From assembly GCF_016900355.1 (NCBI RefSeq), contig NZ_JACJKA010000007.1, forward strand, positions 1 to 64,000: a stretch of DNA of 64,000 nt, written 5' to 3'. The number at the start of each line of letters is the position of its first letter. Positions within the stretch are counted from its first letter, which is position 1. The notes beneath the pieces are model-generated. The model made no database searches. It worked only from the letters and a program-made list of their open reading frames with translations, and was not told the DNA's origin. The position numbers and the translations under genes are program-made. Shown here piece after piece: positions 33,439 to 41,707 of the stretch. This stretch comes from Bacteroides mediterraneensis. GTDB taxonomy: Bacteria; Bacteroidota; Bacteroidia; Bacteroidales; Bacteroidaceae.

Positions 33439-36006
33439 ATGAAAAAGAATTTATTTTTCGCGTCTTTCACGATGCTGTTGCTCCTGATACTTTCTTCCTC
33501 GGGATGCAAAGAAAAAGAAGATCTCAAAGACCGTTTCTTTTCCATTGAGGAAGCAGACATGAATCTGGAATTTGGAAGTACTCCGGAAAACAAAATCATC
33601 CTTGTCAAAACCAACCTGTCACTGAACGACTGGAAAGCCGAAAGTGAAGCCAACTGGCTTTTCCTGTCTACCCAAGAAGATGCTTCTCAAGGCGCAAGTC
33701 TGAAAATTTCCGCTACGGCCAACACCTCCGGGGAGCGCAGAACAGCGGTGGTCAAACTGCTGTCTCCCGTACAGAACTATATCCTCAACGTGACCCAATA
33801 TGGCTCGTCCGACATCGTCCTCAGCGAAGACATCAAAGTGCAGCCTTCTGGAGGAAAAGCCAGCGAATGCCAACCCGGACAAGACATCGAGAACACCTGG
33901 GACGGCAAATTCTCTGCCGACGGCGCCAATCCCTATCACTCACCATGGGGGAAATCGGCCAACTTCCCAGTCACACTGGAATATTATTTCCAAGGGGGTG
34001 CCGACATAGACTACCTTATTTATTATACCCGCTCCGGAAACGGAAACTTCGGAGAATTTGACTTGCTGATTGCTACCGATGAGGAGCACTCGGACTGGAA
34101 GAAATATGGTTCCTACAATTTCCGCATGCAGAATGCACCTTCCAAAATCACCTTCAAGACCACCCAGAAAGTCACCGGTATCAAATTCGAAGTAAAATCG
34201 GGCGCCGGCAATTTTGTAAGCTGCGACGAAATGGAGTTCTATCGGTACAACCAGAAAAACACCTTGGAAAAAACGCTGCTCACCGTATTCGATGATATCA
34301 CTTGCAGCACTTTGAAAGAAGGTGTGACCGACGAACAAATCAATGCCCTCCCCGACTATTTCGTCCGACTGGCCAAAGCCCTCCAAAACAATACTTACGA
34401 TGCGCATGAAAAAGAATTCCGCATCCGTGAATATGCCCCTTACAGCATACCAGAGGAGTGGGCCACCAAACTGATGACCAAGAAATACAGCAACCTGGAC
34501 AATCCTACCGGTATTTCGGTACAGCAAGGTGATGAAATTATCGTACTGGTGGGCGACACCCACGGCCAACAGATTTCCTTGCAAAGCATCTGGGAAAGCG
34601 GACAGGAATACAAACAGACCAACGTAAGCGGAGAAGTATACTTCCTGTCACCGGGCATCAACAAACTGACCATGCGCAAGGAAGGACAGCTTTTCGTCAT
34701 GTACAACACCGACCTGACCTCACCCGATGCCCAGCCCATCAAGATTCATATCCCGATGGGAAGCGGAAAAGTGACCGGTTTCTTCGACCTGAAAGAGCAC
34801 AAGACTGATGAAAAGTATGCCGAACTCTTGAAGAAAGCCACCCACAAATATTTCTGTGTACGGGGCGAGCGCATCATGTTCTATTTCCATACTTCAAAGA
34901 TGCAGGAGTTCGTCCCCAACCAGATACTGTCGGCCATCAACCTGTGGGATGACATCATCGGCTGGGAACAGGAACTGATGGGCATCGAGGATGTACGCCC
35001 GTCACAGGTGAACAACCACATCTTTGCCATCTCGCCGGAAGGAAGTTACATGTGGGCTACCGACTATTGCATCGGCTTCGTCTATACGTACCTGAACAAC
35101 ATCCTGCTGAAAGAGAATGTCATGGCCGCCAAAGACAACGCCTGGGGACCGGCTCACGAAATAGGGCACATCCATCAGGCCGCCATCAACTGGCCTGGCA
35201 GCACGGAATCGTCCAACAACCTGTTCTCGAACTACGTGTTATACAAACTGGGAAAATACTGCTCCAGAGGCAGTGAACTGAACGACTTGGCCGATTCTCG
35301 CTTTGTCTATAAAAAAACATGGTATAACATGGGAGATGCCACGCATCAAGGAGAAGACACAGAGATACACATGCGCATGAACTGGCAACTGTGGAATTAT
35401 TATCACCGTTGTGGACACAATCCTAAATTCTGGCAGACCTTGTTCAAACTGCTGCGTGAAGACCGGATTGTAGAAAGCGATCCAGGTGCCGCCCAGCTCA
35501 AGTTTGCCATGAAAGCCAGTGAAGCGGCCAATGAAGACCTGACCGACTTCTTCGACTTGTGGGGTTTCTTTATCCCGGGAGAAGACACCATTGACCAGTA
35601 TGGTACCTGGAAATATAAAGTGACAGCCGAAATGATCAAAGAAGCCAAGGACTTCATGAAGAAATTCCCGAAACCCAAACATGCCTTCCAGTACATTGAA
35701 GACCGTAAGGCCGGGGACACCGGACTGGATACCAAACCTTCGGACACCGGATATTACACCCAGTTTGAAGGGGAAGTGAAACCCATCAGTTCTAACATTG
35801 TCTACTCCGTTTCCGGAAGAAAATATACCGTAGAAAACGGAGAAAATGCAGTGGCCTTTGAACTGCGGAAAAACAACGCCGAAGGCGAACTGATTTATTT
35901 CTTCAACATGTTCAGCTACGACATTCCGACGGGTGTGGACCTGACCAATACCCAACTCTATGCCGTACAGGCCGACGGAAAGCGAATTGAAATCCACAAG
36001 AAATAA
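33439..36006 (+). CDS. M60-like (enhancin-type) metallopeptidase with BACON and CBM32-like domains
   Basis: 855 residues. Lipoprotein signal ending SSSGC (Cys23). A BACON-like domain follows (about 30-120; NWLFLSTQEDASQGASL), then a discoidin/CBM32-like domain (about 125-270; TWDGKFSADGANPYHSPW), then the peptidase M60-like domain. The zinc motif is HEIGH (His573, Glu574, His577) with Glu590 (STESSN) as the further conserved acid. The same BACON-CBM32-M60 layout occurs in Bacteroides BT4244-type O-glycopeptidases that cut mucin-type glycoproteins. It is probably surface-exposed. It stands as a single gene, not in a PUL. Confidence 0.9.
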   Translation: MKKNLFFASFTMLLLLILSSSGCKEKEDLKDRFFSIEEADMNLEFGSTPENKIILVKTNLSLNDWKAESEANWLFLSTQEDASQGASLKISATANTSGERRTAVVKLLSPVQNYILNVTQYGSSDIVLSEDIKVQPSGGKASECQPGQDIENTWDGKFSADGANPYHSPWGKSANFPVTLEYYFQGGADIDYLIYYTRSGNGNFGEFDLLIATDEEHSDWKKYGSYNFRMQNAPSKITFKTTQKVTGIKFEVKSGAGNFVSCDEMEFYRYNQKNTLEKTLLTVFDDITCSTLKEGVTDEQINALPDYFVRLAKALQNNTYDAHEKEFRIREYAPYSIPEEWATKLMTKKYSNLDNPTGISVQQGDEIIVLVGDTHGQQISLQSIWESGQEYKQTNVSGEVYFLSPGINKLTMRKEGQLFVMYNTDLTSPDAQPIKIHIPMGSGKVTGFFDLKEHKTDEKYAELLKKATHKYFCVRGERIMFYFHTSKMQEFVPNQILSAINLWDDIIGWEQELMGIEDVRPSQVNNHIFAISPEGSYMWATDYCIGFVYTYLNNILLKENVMAAKDNAWGPAHEIGHIHQAAINWPGSTESSNNLFSNYVLYKLGKYCSRGSELNDLADSRFVYKKTWYNMGDATHQGEDTEIHMRMNWQLWNYYHRCGHNPKFWQTLFKLLREDRIVESDPGAAQLKFAMKASEAANEDLTDFFDLWGFFIPGEDTIDQYGTWKYKVTAEMIKEAKDFMKKFPKPKHAFQYIEDRKAGDTGLDTKPSDTGYYTQFEGEVKPISSNIVYSVSGRKYTVENGENAVAFELRKNNAEGELIYFFNMFSYDIPTGVDLTNTQLYAVQADGKRIEIHKK

Positions 36007-36031
36007 GTATTTCTTCTCATACAGAAACAGA

Positions 36032-36063
36032 AAGGGGTACCGGCACACACGCCGATACCCCTT
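36032..36063. terminator. Bidirectional terminator between the M60 and cysS genes
   Basis: AAGGGGTA-C-CGGC (36032-36044) pairs with GCCG-A-TACCCCTT (36051-36063), one mismatch, 6-nt loop. It lies between convergent genes. Confidence 0.82.
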
Positions 36064-36093
36064 CTTCCTATCATGTAGTTTTCAAAATCTCCG

Positions 36094-37575
36094 TTATTTG
36101 TTCAGCTTCCAGGTGAACCCGTCTTTGGTATCTTTCACCTCAAAGCCCAGTGCAGCCAGGTTGTCGCGAATCTTGTCGCTGGTAGCCCAGTCTTTGTTGG
36201 CTTTGGCCTGCATACGCTGTTCCAACAGCATGTCGACCACTTTTCCATAGGCTTCTTCACGGGCCGCATTGTTTTCAGCCTCTGCCTTCAGTCCCAAAAT
36301 GTCGAACACGAACAACTGGAATACGCTCTTCAGTTCTTCCAAGTCTTCGGCACTGATGGTCGCCTTCTTGTCGATGACCGTATTGATCATGCGGGTGGCA
36401 TCAAACAGGTGTGAAATGACAATCGGTGTATTCAAATCGTCGTTCATGGCTTCGTAGCACTTCTCGCGCAAGCCCTGCGGTTCGATGCCCGAAGTGGTCT
36501 TCGACGGAGTGATACGTTCCAGGTTCTTCACGCCTTCCAGCAGACGTTCCAATCCCTTTTCAGCAGCCTGCAACGCCTCGTTGCTGAAGTCTACCGTACT
36601 GCGGTAGTGTGCTTGCAGAATGAAGAAACGAATGGTCATCGGTGTATAAGCCTGTGTCAGCAGCTTGTTGGAGCCTGTAAAGAACTCATCCAAAGTGATG
36701 AAGTTACCCAACGACTTACCCATCTTCTGTCCGTTGATGGTAATCATGTTGTTGTGCATCCAGTAGCGTACCATCTGATGACCTTCTGAAGCGACCGCCT
36801 GTGCAATCTCACATTCATGGTGTGGGAAAATCAGGTCCATACCTCCTCCGTGAATGTCAAATGTTTCACCCAGGTACTTCCGTCCCATGGCCGTACATTC
36901 ACAGTGCCAGCCCGGAAAACCGTTGCTCCAAGGTGACGGCCAGCGCATGATGTGTTCCGGCTGTGCACATTTCCACAAAGCGAAGTCGGCCGGATTGTGT
37001 TTCTCTTCCTGTCCGTCGAGTTCACGGGTGGTGTTGAGCACGTCATCGAGATTACGTCCTGACAATACGCCGTAATGATGGTCTTTGTTGTACTTGGCCA
37101 CATCGAAATAAACCGAACCCTTGCTTTCGTACGCATATCCGTTTTTCAGGATCTCTTCTACCAGCTGAATCTGTTCAATGATGTGTCCGGACGCATGCGG
37201 TTCGATGCTGGGCGGCAACACATTCAATGCTTCCATGGCTTTATGGTAGCGCAACAGATAATACTGTACCACTTCCATCGGCTCCAGCTGTTCCAGACGG
37301 GCCTTCTTGGCAATCTTGTCTTCTCCATCGTCGGCATCGTGTTCCAGATGGCCTACATCGGTAATGTTACGTACGTAGCGCACCTTGTACCCCAGATGCT
37401 TCAGATAACGGAACAAGATATCAAACGTAATGGCGGGACGAGCATGTCCCAGATGGGCATCCCCGTAAACGGTAGGCCCACACACATACATGCCCACATG
37501 AGGAGCATGCAAAGGCACGAAAAGTTCCTTCTTGCGGGTCAGTGTATTGTAAATGAAAAGTTTGTTATTCTCCAT
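36094..37575 (-). CDS. cysS: Cysteinyl-tRNA synthetase
   Basis: 493 residues, normal length. HIGH-type motif HLGH (His41-His44) after the zinc ligand Cys32 (YVCGPTVYG); [12 protein letters not shown] and PHHECEIAQ give further zinc ligands; the KMSKS loop reads KMGKSLGNF, a Ser-to-Gly variant also common in this phylum as far as I recall. C-terminal DALR and anticodon-binding helical domain. It charges tRNA-Cys in the cytoplasm. A single gene with its own promoter (37596-37603), between two terminators. Confidence 0.97.
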   Translation of the reverse strand: MENNKLFIYNTLTRKKELFVPLHAPHVGMYVCGPTVYGDAHLGHARPAITFDILFRYLKHLGYKVRYVRNITDVGHLEHDADDGEDKIAKKARLEQLEPMEVVQYYLLRYHKAMEALNVLPPSIEPHASGHIIEQIQLVEEILKNGYAYESKGSVYFDVAKYNKDHHYGVLSGRNLDDVLNTTRELDGQEEKHNPADFALWKCAQPEHIMRWPSPWSNGFPGWHCECTAMGRKYLGETFDIHGGGMDLIFPHHECEIAQAVASEGHQMVRYWMHNNMITINGQKMGKSLGNFITLDEFFTGSNKLLTQAYTPMTIRFFILQAHYRSTVDFSNEALQAAEKGLERLLEGVKNLERITPSKTTSGIEPQGLREKCYEAMNDDLNTPIVISHLFDATRMINTVIDKKATISAEDLEELKSVFQLFVFDILGLKAEAENNAAREEAYGKVVDMLLEQRMQAKANKDWATSDKIRDNLAALGFEVKDTKDGFTWKLNK

Positions 37576-37595
37576 AATTCAAAAGAGTTAGGTTG

Positions 37596-37603
37596 CAAAG
37601 TTA
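37596..37603 (-). promoter_or_regulatory. -7 box of cysS
   Basis: Minus-strand TAACTTTG, a perfect TAnnTTTG, 21 bp from the start codon. Confidence 0.55.
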
Positions 37604-37611
37604 TAAATTAA

Positions 37612-37657
37612 AAAGAGAAAAGCGTGATTTCGGCTAAAAAATCACGCTTTTCTCTTT
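37612..37657 (-). terminator. Terminator after the second GH97 gene
   Basis: Perfect 19-bp arms at 37612-37630 and 37639-37657 (core GCGTGATTT / AAATCACGC) with an 8-nt loop. It ends the leftward GH97 transcript just before cysS. Confidence 0.88.
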
Positions 37658-37671
37658 ACAATATCCTCTTG

Positions 37672-39612
37672 TTATTTTGTCAAGATTATGCCACCTTCCG
37701 GCTGAATCACCACTTTCACTTCGGCCGGATTCTTAATTTTCAGTTCTTCTAACTGCGGCTGATGTTTCTTATCGTCCAAGTAATAAGAAACCGTTTCACC
37801 TTTCTGCCACATCGGTAAGTTCAGCGTCAGTTTCAACGGTTCTTTCTGGGCATTTACACCTACCACATACCAGCGGTCGCCATGGCGGCGGGCCAGCACA
37901 CAATATTTACCGGGATAGCCGTCCAGGAACATGGTTTCATCCCAAGTGGTCGGCACCTGCTTCATGAAGTCGATGGCCAAGGCCGGCGCATCGGTCAGGT
38001 TGTTCGGAGCCAGGGCAAAGTTCTGAATCGGGTTCTGATACAGCACGGCCGTAGCCAACTGGAACACATCGGTGGTCTTGCGAATAGTTCCTCCGTCGTT
38101 CGTCCGGTTGTAACGCTTGTTCAGCAGCGTACCGCCGAACTCCATACAGCCGATGGTGTTACGGATAAACGGATGCAGGCAGGCATTGTAGGCCTCCATG
38201 TCGTCAAAATGCTGGTTGAAGATCAAGTTCTCTGAAGCCAGTACCGCCTCGCTGCCCACATAGTTGGGATACATCCGTTCCCATCCGCGCGGAATAGTGC
38301 AGCCGTGGAAGATGATCATCAGGCCGTGTTCGTTGGCATCGGTCAGGATATCTTCGTACAAGCCCATCATCTGCTGCTTGTCACTGCCGAAGAAATCCAC
38401 CTTCAGTCCCTTCACACCGCATTTCTGCAACCACTTCATTTCTTTCTTACGAGCTACAGAGTTACTCATGCACTGCTTGGCATCCTGTGGTGCATTGTTC
38501 CAGTAGCCGTTAGAGTTGTACCACACGAACACGTCCACCTTCTTCTGGTGTGCATATTGGAAGAGTTTCTCCATCTTTTCGCGGCCGATGTTCTTCTCCC
38601 ATCCGCCGTCAATCAAAGTGTATTCATAGCCCATCTCGCTGGCCAAATCGATGAAACGAACCTGGTCGTCGTAGTTGATGCTCGGGTCCTGCCACATAAT
38701 CCAGCTCCAGGTGGAACGTCCGAACTTGTAGTCCTGCGAAGGTTCATACAACGGATCTACCACATCAAACGGCACGGTGGTTTCCACAATCGGCTTCAGG
38801 CCGTTGCCCACCGTAATGGTACGCCAAGGGGTTGCACCCGGCAAAGCCAGTCCCGGAGTGGAAGAACCCAGTCCGTTCATCTCGCCCGGATTCGGGAAAG
38901 CAATGCTATACAGTCCGTCTTTAGTGGCATCGCTCAAGTGAGATGCACAGTACAAACTGCGTACACCGGTTTCCGAAACCAGTGCCCAGTTTTCGCCTAC
39001 GTGGAAAAGTGCTGGGAAAGTATAGCCTTCGCCGTATTTAGAAGGAGTAGCCACCGGCTCGTCGGGCACGTATTCTTCTTCGTAACTCGGTTTGGTACGC
39101 ATCCATCCAACCATCGGGTCGCTTTGCGGAGAAAGGAAGGTCGTAGTAGAAGAAGGGAAATCAAATCCGGTCGCTTCCTTCTCTACTACCATACAAGCTG
39201 TTTCGCCATACTGAGGCATCTCGTAGCGGAACGCAATGTCATTGTTGCTCAGCTGAAACACGATGTCCACTTTTTTCTTATCCGCGTTTTCCAGTGTCAC
39301 GGTCAGCTTGTTAGCTGCATAATGCACCGTAGAGCGTTTGATACGGGTCTGCGTATAGGTTTTGTCCACTTTGTCCGCTTGCTGTCCCACAAACGTCATC
39401 TGCTGACTGAAATCGCCGATATTGGACACAAATCCCAACGGAGAGTTCTCCAATACGGTCTTGCCGTCGTAAGTTACCGAATAAACGGGTTTACCGTTCT
39501 GCAACTGAAAATCGAGTTTCAAGCGGGCATCCGGTCCAGTGACTGCCGCTTGCTGGGCAAATAACTGAGAGGCCAATAATGCCAATGTGCTAAAAAGTAC
39601 TTGTTTCTTCAT
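37672..39612 (-). CDS. GH97 glycoside hydrolase (second copy)
   Basis: 646 residues. Signal peptide MKKQVLFSTLALLASQLFAQ. N-terminal beta domain, TIM barrel with YTLIDGGWEKNIG and VKGLKVDFFGSDKQ, and C-terminal domain. Asp406 in KVDFF again matches the retaining alpha-galactosidase nucleophile position. Only moderately like the copy at 21380, so probably not a recent duplicate. It has its own promoter (39643-39650) and terminator. It may be a PUL enzyme with GH43 and the adjacent SusCD; substrate inferred. Confidence 0.9.
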   Translation of the reverse strand: MKKQVLFSTLALLASQLFAQQAAVTGPDARLKLDFQLQNGKPVYSVTYDGKTVLENSPLGFVSNIGDFSQQMTFVGQQADKVDKTYTQTRIKRSTVHYAANKLTVTLENADKKKVDIVFQLSNNDIAFRYEMPQYGETACMVVEKEATGFDFPSSTTTFLSPQSDPMVGWMRTKPSYEEEYVPDEPVATPSKYGEGYTFPALFHVGENWALVSETGVRSLYCASHLSDATKDGLYSIAFPNPGEMNGLGSSTPGLALPGATPWRTITVGNGLKPIVETTVPFDVVDPLYEPSQDYKFGRSTWSWIMWQDPSINYDDQVRFIDLASEMGYEYTLIDGGWEKNIGREKMEKLFQYAHQKKVDVFVWYNSNGYWNNAPQDAKQCMSNSVARKKEMKWLQKCGVKGLKVDFFGSDKQQMMGLYEDILTDANEHGLMIIFHGCTIPRGWERMYPNYVGSEAVLASENLIFNQHFDDMEAYNACLHPFIRNTIGCMEFGGTLLNKRYNRTNDGGTIRKTTDVFQLATAVLYQNPIQNFALAPNNLTDAPALAIDFMKQVPTTWDETMFLDGYPGKYCVLARRHGDRWYVVGVNAQKEPLKLTLNLPMWQKGETVSYYLDDKKHQPQLEELKIKNPAEVKVVIQPEGGIILTK

Positions 39613-39642
39613 AGGTGTTTTTCAGATAATTACTAATCAGGA

Positions 39643-39716
39643 CAAAAATAGGAATTAAGTGTGAAATCAACAATAAAATTTCCACTAAAAAACTATCACA
39701 AATTATGCAATATCGA
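39643..39716 (-). promoter_or_regulatory. Promoter region of the second GH97 gene
   Basis: Minus-strand -7 box TATTTTTG at 39643-39650. ATTATGCAATATCGA at 39702-39716 shares 11 of 15 bases, including CAATATCGA, with the activator-like site at 15353, but lies 10 bp further from the -7 box than there. Confidence 0.4.
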
Positions 39717-39724
39717 TATAAAAA

Positions 39725-39762
39725 AGATACCGCTTTGAAGTATTATACTCCTCGCGGCATCT
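39725..39762 (-). terminator. Terminator after the GH43 gene
   Basis: AGATACCGC (39725-39733) pairs with GCGGCATCT (39754-39762), allowing one G-T pair; read leftward it is followed by TTTTTT. Confidence 0.65.
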
Positions 39763-39776
39763 CTACAAACCACCTT

Positions 39777-40793
39777 TTAAAAATCGACTATCGGCCATCC
39801 ATCGGATGTCCACGTCATTTCTCGTATAATCAATTTCGGTACTCCTTCTTCTGCTACTGAATAAGCATGACAAATAAAATAATCCTTCCCATCCAGATGA
39901 TAAGCGGCATTGTGCCCCACTCCGGCATAATCCTTGTTGCCCTGAATGACCAGCGAACCGCCTCCCTTATCCATAGTTTTTCCGTCTTTATCCAAGTAAG
40001 GTCCGGTCACTTTTTTTGAGCGTCCCACCATCACCTTATAATTGCTTTGCAATCCCTTGCAACAATAATCAAACGAGACAAAGAGATAATAATAATCACC
40101 GTGACGCATGATAAAGGGAGCCTCTACGGCTCCGTCACCAGCCTCTGCTTCCGGCAAGTCGAATGTACGCGGACGACGACACAACGAATGCCATTCTTCA
40201 GGCTGTGCCACCCCGTTCAAGTCCGGAGTCAGTTTGACCAATTTAATTCCGTCCCAAAAGGAACCAAAATTCATCCAGGGAGTACCTTCCTCATCAATGA
40301 TGATATTCGGGTCAATGGCATTCCACATGTCCCGGTGAGGAACCGACTGAATCACCTTGCCGTGGTCTGTCCACTTGAAGTCCGGACTGGAAGGGTCGAG
40401 AGTAGGATTTGTGGCATGCCCGATGGCAGACGTATTCTTCCCAAATGCCGAACAGGAATAAAACAAATGATACAACCCGTTATGATAAAGAATATCTGGT
40501 GCCCAAGTATGTCCGTTATAGCCCTTGATGGCTTCTACCGCCCATTGGGGTGCCTTGTCGAATACCGGTTTCTCGAATTTCCAGTTTTCCCTGTCTTTGG
40601 AGGACATGACGGAAATCCCCTGCCCGGTAGCGAATAAATAATAGGTATCGCCCTGCTTGGCCAACACCGGATCATGGATCATTACCTTACTGGTAGGAAT
40701 GACGGATAAACTTTTCTCCGGCGAAGATGCGTAGGCCATACTTGTTACGGCCAGTAAGAAAAATGAAAAGAGGGTATTTCTCATACGATTCAC
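39777..40793 (-). CDS. GH43 glycoside hydrolase, arabinanase-like
   Basis: 338 residues. Signal peptide about 1-22. Five-bladed propeller with the GH43 triad: Asp41 (MIHDPVLAK), Asp161 (NAIDPNIII) and Glu224 (GAVEAPFIM). HTWAPDILYHNGLYHLFYS is a family block. It resembles endo-arabinanase/arabinosidase subfamilies. With GH51 nearby this suggests an arabinose-containing plant glycan. It has its own promoter (40824-40831) and terminator. Confidence 0.9.
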   Translation of the reverse strand: MNRMRNTLFSFFLLAVTSMAYASSPEKSLSVIPTSKVMIHDPVLAKQGDTYYLFATGQGISVMSSKDRENWKFEKPVFDKAPQWAVEAIKGYNGHTWAPDILYHNGLYHLFYSCSAFGKNTSAIGHATNPTLDPSSPDFKWTDHGKVIQSVPHRDMWNAIDPNIIIDEEGTPWMNFGSFWDGIKLVKLTPDLNGVAQPEEWHSLCRRPRTFDLPEAEAGDGAVEAPFIMRHGDYYYLFVSFDYCCKGLQSNYKVMVGRSKKVTGPYLDKDGKTMDKGGGSLVIQGNKDYAGVGHNAAYHLDGKDYFICHAYSVAEEGVPKLIIREMTWTSDGWPIVDF

Positions 40794-40823
40794 AAATACT
40801 TTAACTGAGGTTTTTTACTGAAA

Positions 40824-40831
40824 CAAAAATA
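40824..40831 (-). promoter_or_regulatory. -7 box of the GH43 gene
   Basis: Minus-strand TATTTTTG, a perfect TAnnTTTG, 31 bp upstream of the start codon. Confidence 0.5.
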
Positions 40832-40897
40832 CTATTTTCACCATCTCATCAGGTAGAGAATAGTTTCCAAAAAGAGGACATTTGCATCTTATATAAA

Positions 40898-40943
40898 AAA
40901 GACGCCCTGCAAACAAGAAATTCCTTGCTTACAAGACGTCTTT
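40898..40943 (-). terminator. Terminator after the DUF3823 gene
   Basis: Outer arms AAAGACG (40898-40904) and CGTCTTT (40937-40943) enclose inner CAAG/CTTG pairing; the leftward flank is T-rich. It ends the SusC-SusD-DUF3823 unit. Confidence 0.75.
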
Positions 40944-40969
40944 AAATCTAATAATCTATAACTAAATCA

Positions 40970-41689
40970 TTATTCGGAAAAAGCCAATTTAAATGGCTCC
41001 GTAAAAATCATCGCATCAATGCCTGAAATCTTCAAGCCCATTCTTGCATAAATGAAACCTGTTTGCGGCAATGAAGCATTAGTGGAGTTGATAGAGAATC
41101 CGCTCAGGTCCACCTGCAAAGAAACCGTCTGACCGGCCTGTACTCCGGTTGCTTCGGAATATCCACCCGCACCCAAGTTACGTATATCATCCACAATAAT
41201 GTTACGGCCTACATACAAACCAACTTTCTCAATGCTCTGCCCCGGAGTAACTTCCGTAATCTTACAAGAGGCAGTAACCAATCGACCGTTACAGTCAGCA
41301 GTGGCATCGTCTAACAGATAATAAGGAGTAACCGGCATCTCGATAACCTCTCCATGGTAGTTATTCACGGTAATCGTATCATTGACAGTAGGGTTCACCC
41401 ACGGTCCCAGGTTATTCTGACGAATCAGTTTATAAGTCTTGCCTCCATATACGCCTGCGCTGAAAGTACCATCTTGGGCCACCTGCACATTCATATACGT
41501 ACTTGAAGAGAGCTCCCATCCCGGCTCATACAAACGGAAAGTCACCTGATTGTTTCTCACATAAATCGATCTTCCATTATAAACCACTTTTCCCACCAGA
41601 TTAATATTAGGAGCCTCATAGTTATCCAGCTCACAGGAAGTGAAGCAGACAACCAGCAATAAGGATAATAAATAATATATCTTTTTCAT
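40970..41689 (-). CDS. DUF3823-domain surface lipoprotein
   Basis: 239 residues. Lipoprotein signal ending CFTSC (Cys19). Two beta-sandwich-like halves, the first resembling carboxypeptidase-regulatory folds (GKVVYNGRSIYVRNNQVTFRLYEPG). DUF3823 proteins often follow SusD in PULs and may be surface glycan-binding proteins. It is the last gene of the unit, 18 bp after SusD. Ligand unknown. Confidence 0.88.
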   Translation of the reverse strand: MKKIYYLLSLLLVVCFTSCELDNYEAPNINLVGKVVYNGRSIYVRNNQVTFRLYEPGWELSSSTYMNVQVAQDGTFSAGVYGGKTYKLIRQNNLGPWVNPTVNDTITVNNYHGEVIEMPVTPYYLLDDATADCNGRLVTASCKITEVTPGQSIEKVGLYVGRNIIVDDIRNLGAGGYSEATGVQAGQTVSLQVDLSGFSINSTNASLPQTGFIYARMGLKISGIDAMIFTEPFKLAFSE

Positions 41690-41707
41690 ACGAACTCAAT
41701 TTTCTAA

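Noticed and set aside
36094-37575. KMGKS in place of KMSKS in CysS as a sign of inactivation
   Set aside because: All other catalytic and zinc motifs are present and length is normal; the variant is probably common in this phylum.
38305-39564. Long plus-strand open frame opposite the second GH97
   Set aside because: Shadow of the GH97 codons; no domain motifs. The same applies to 30848-32158 opposite the GH3 gene.
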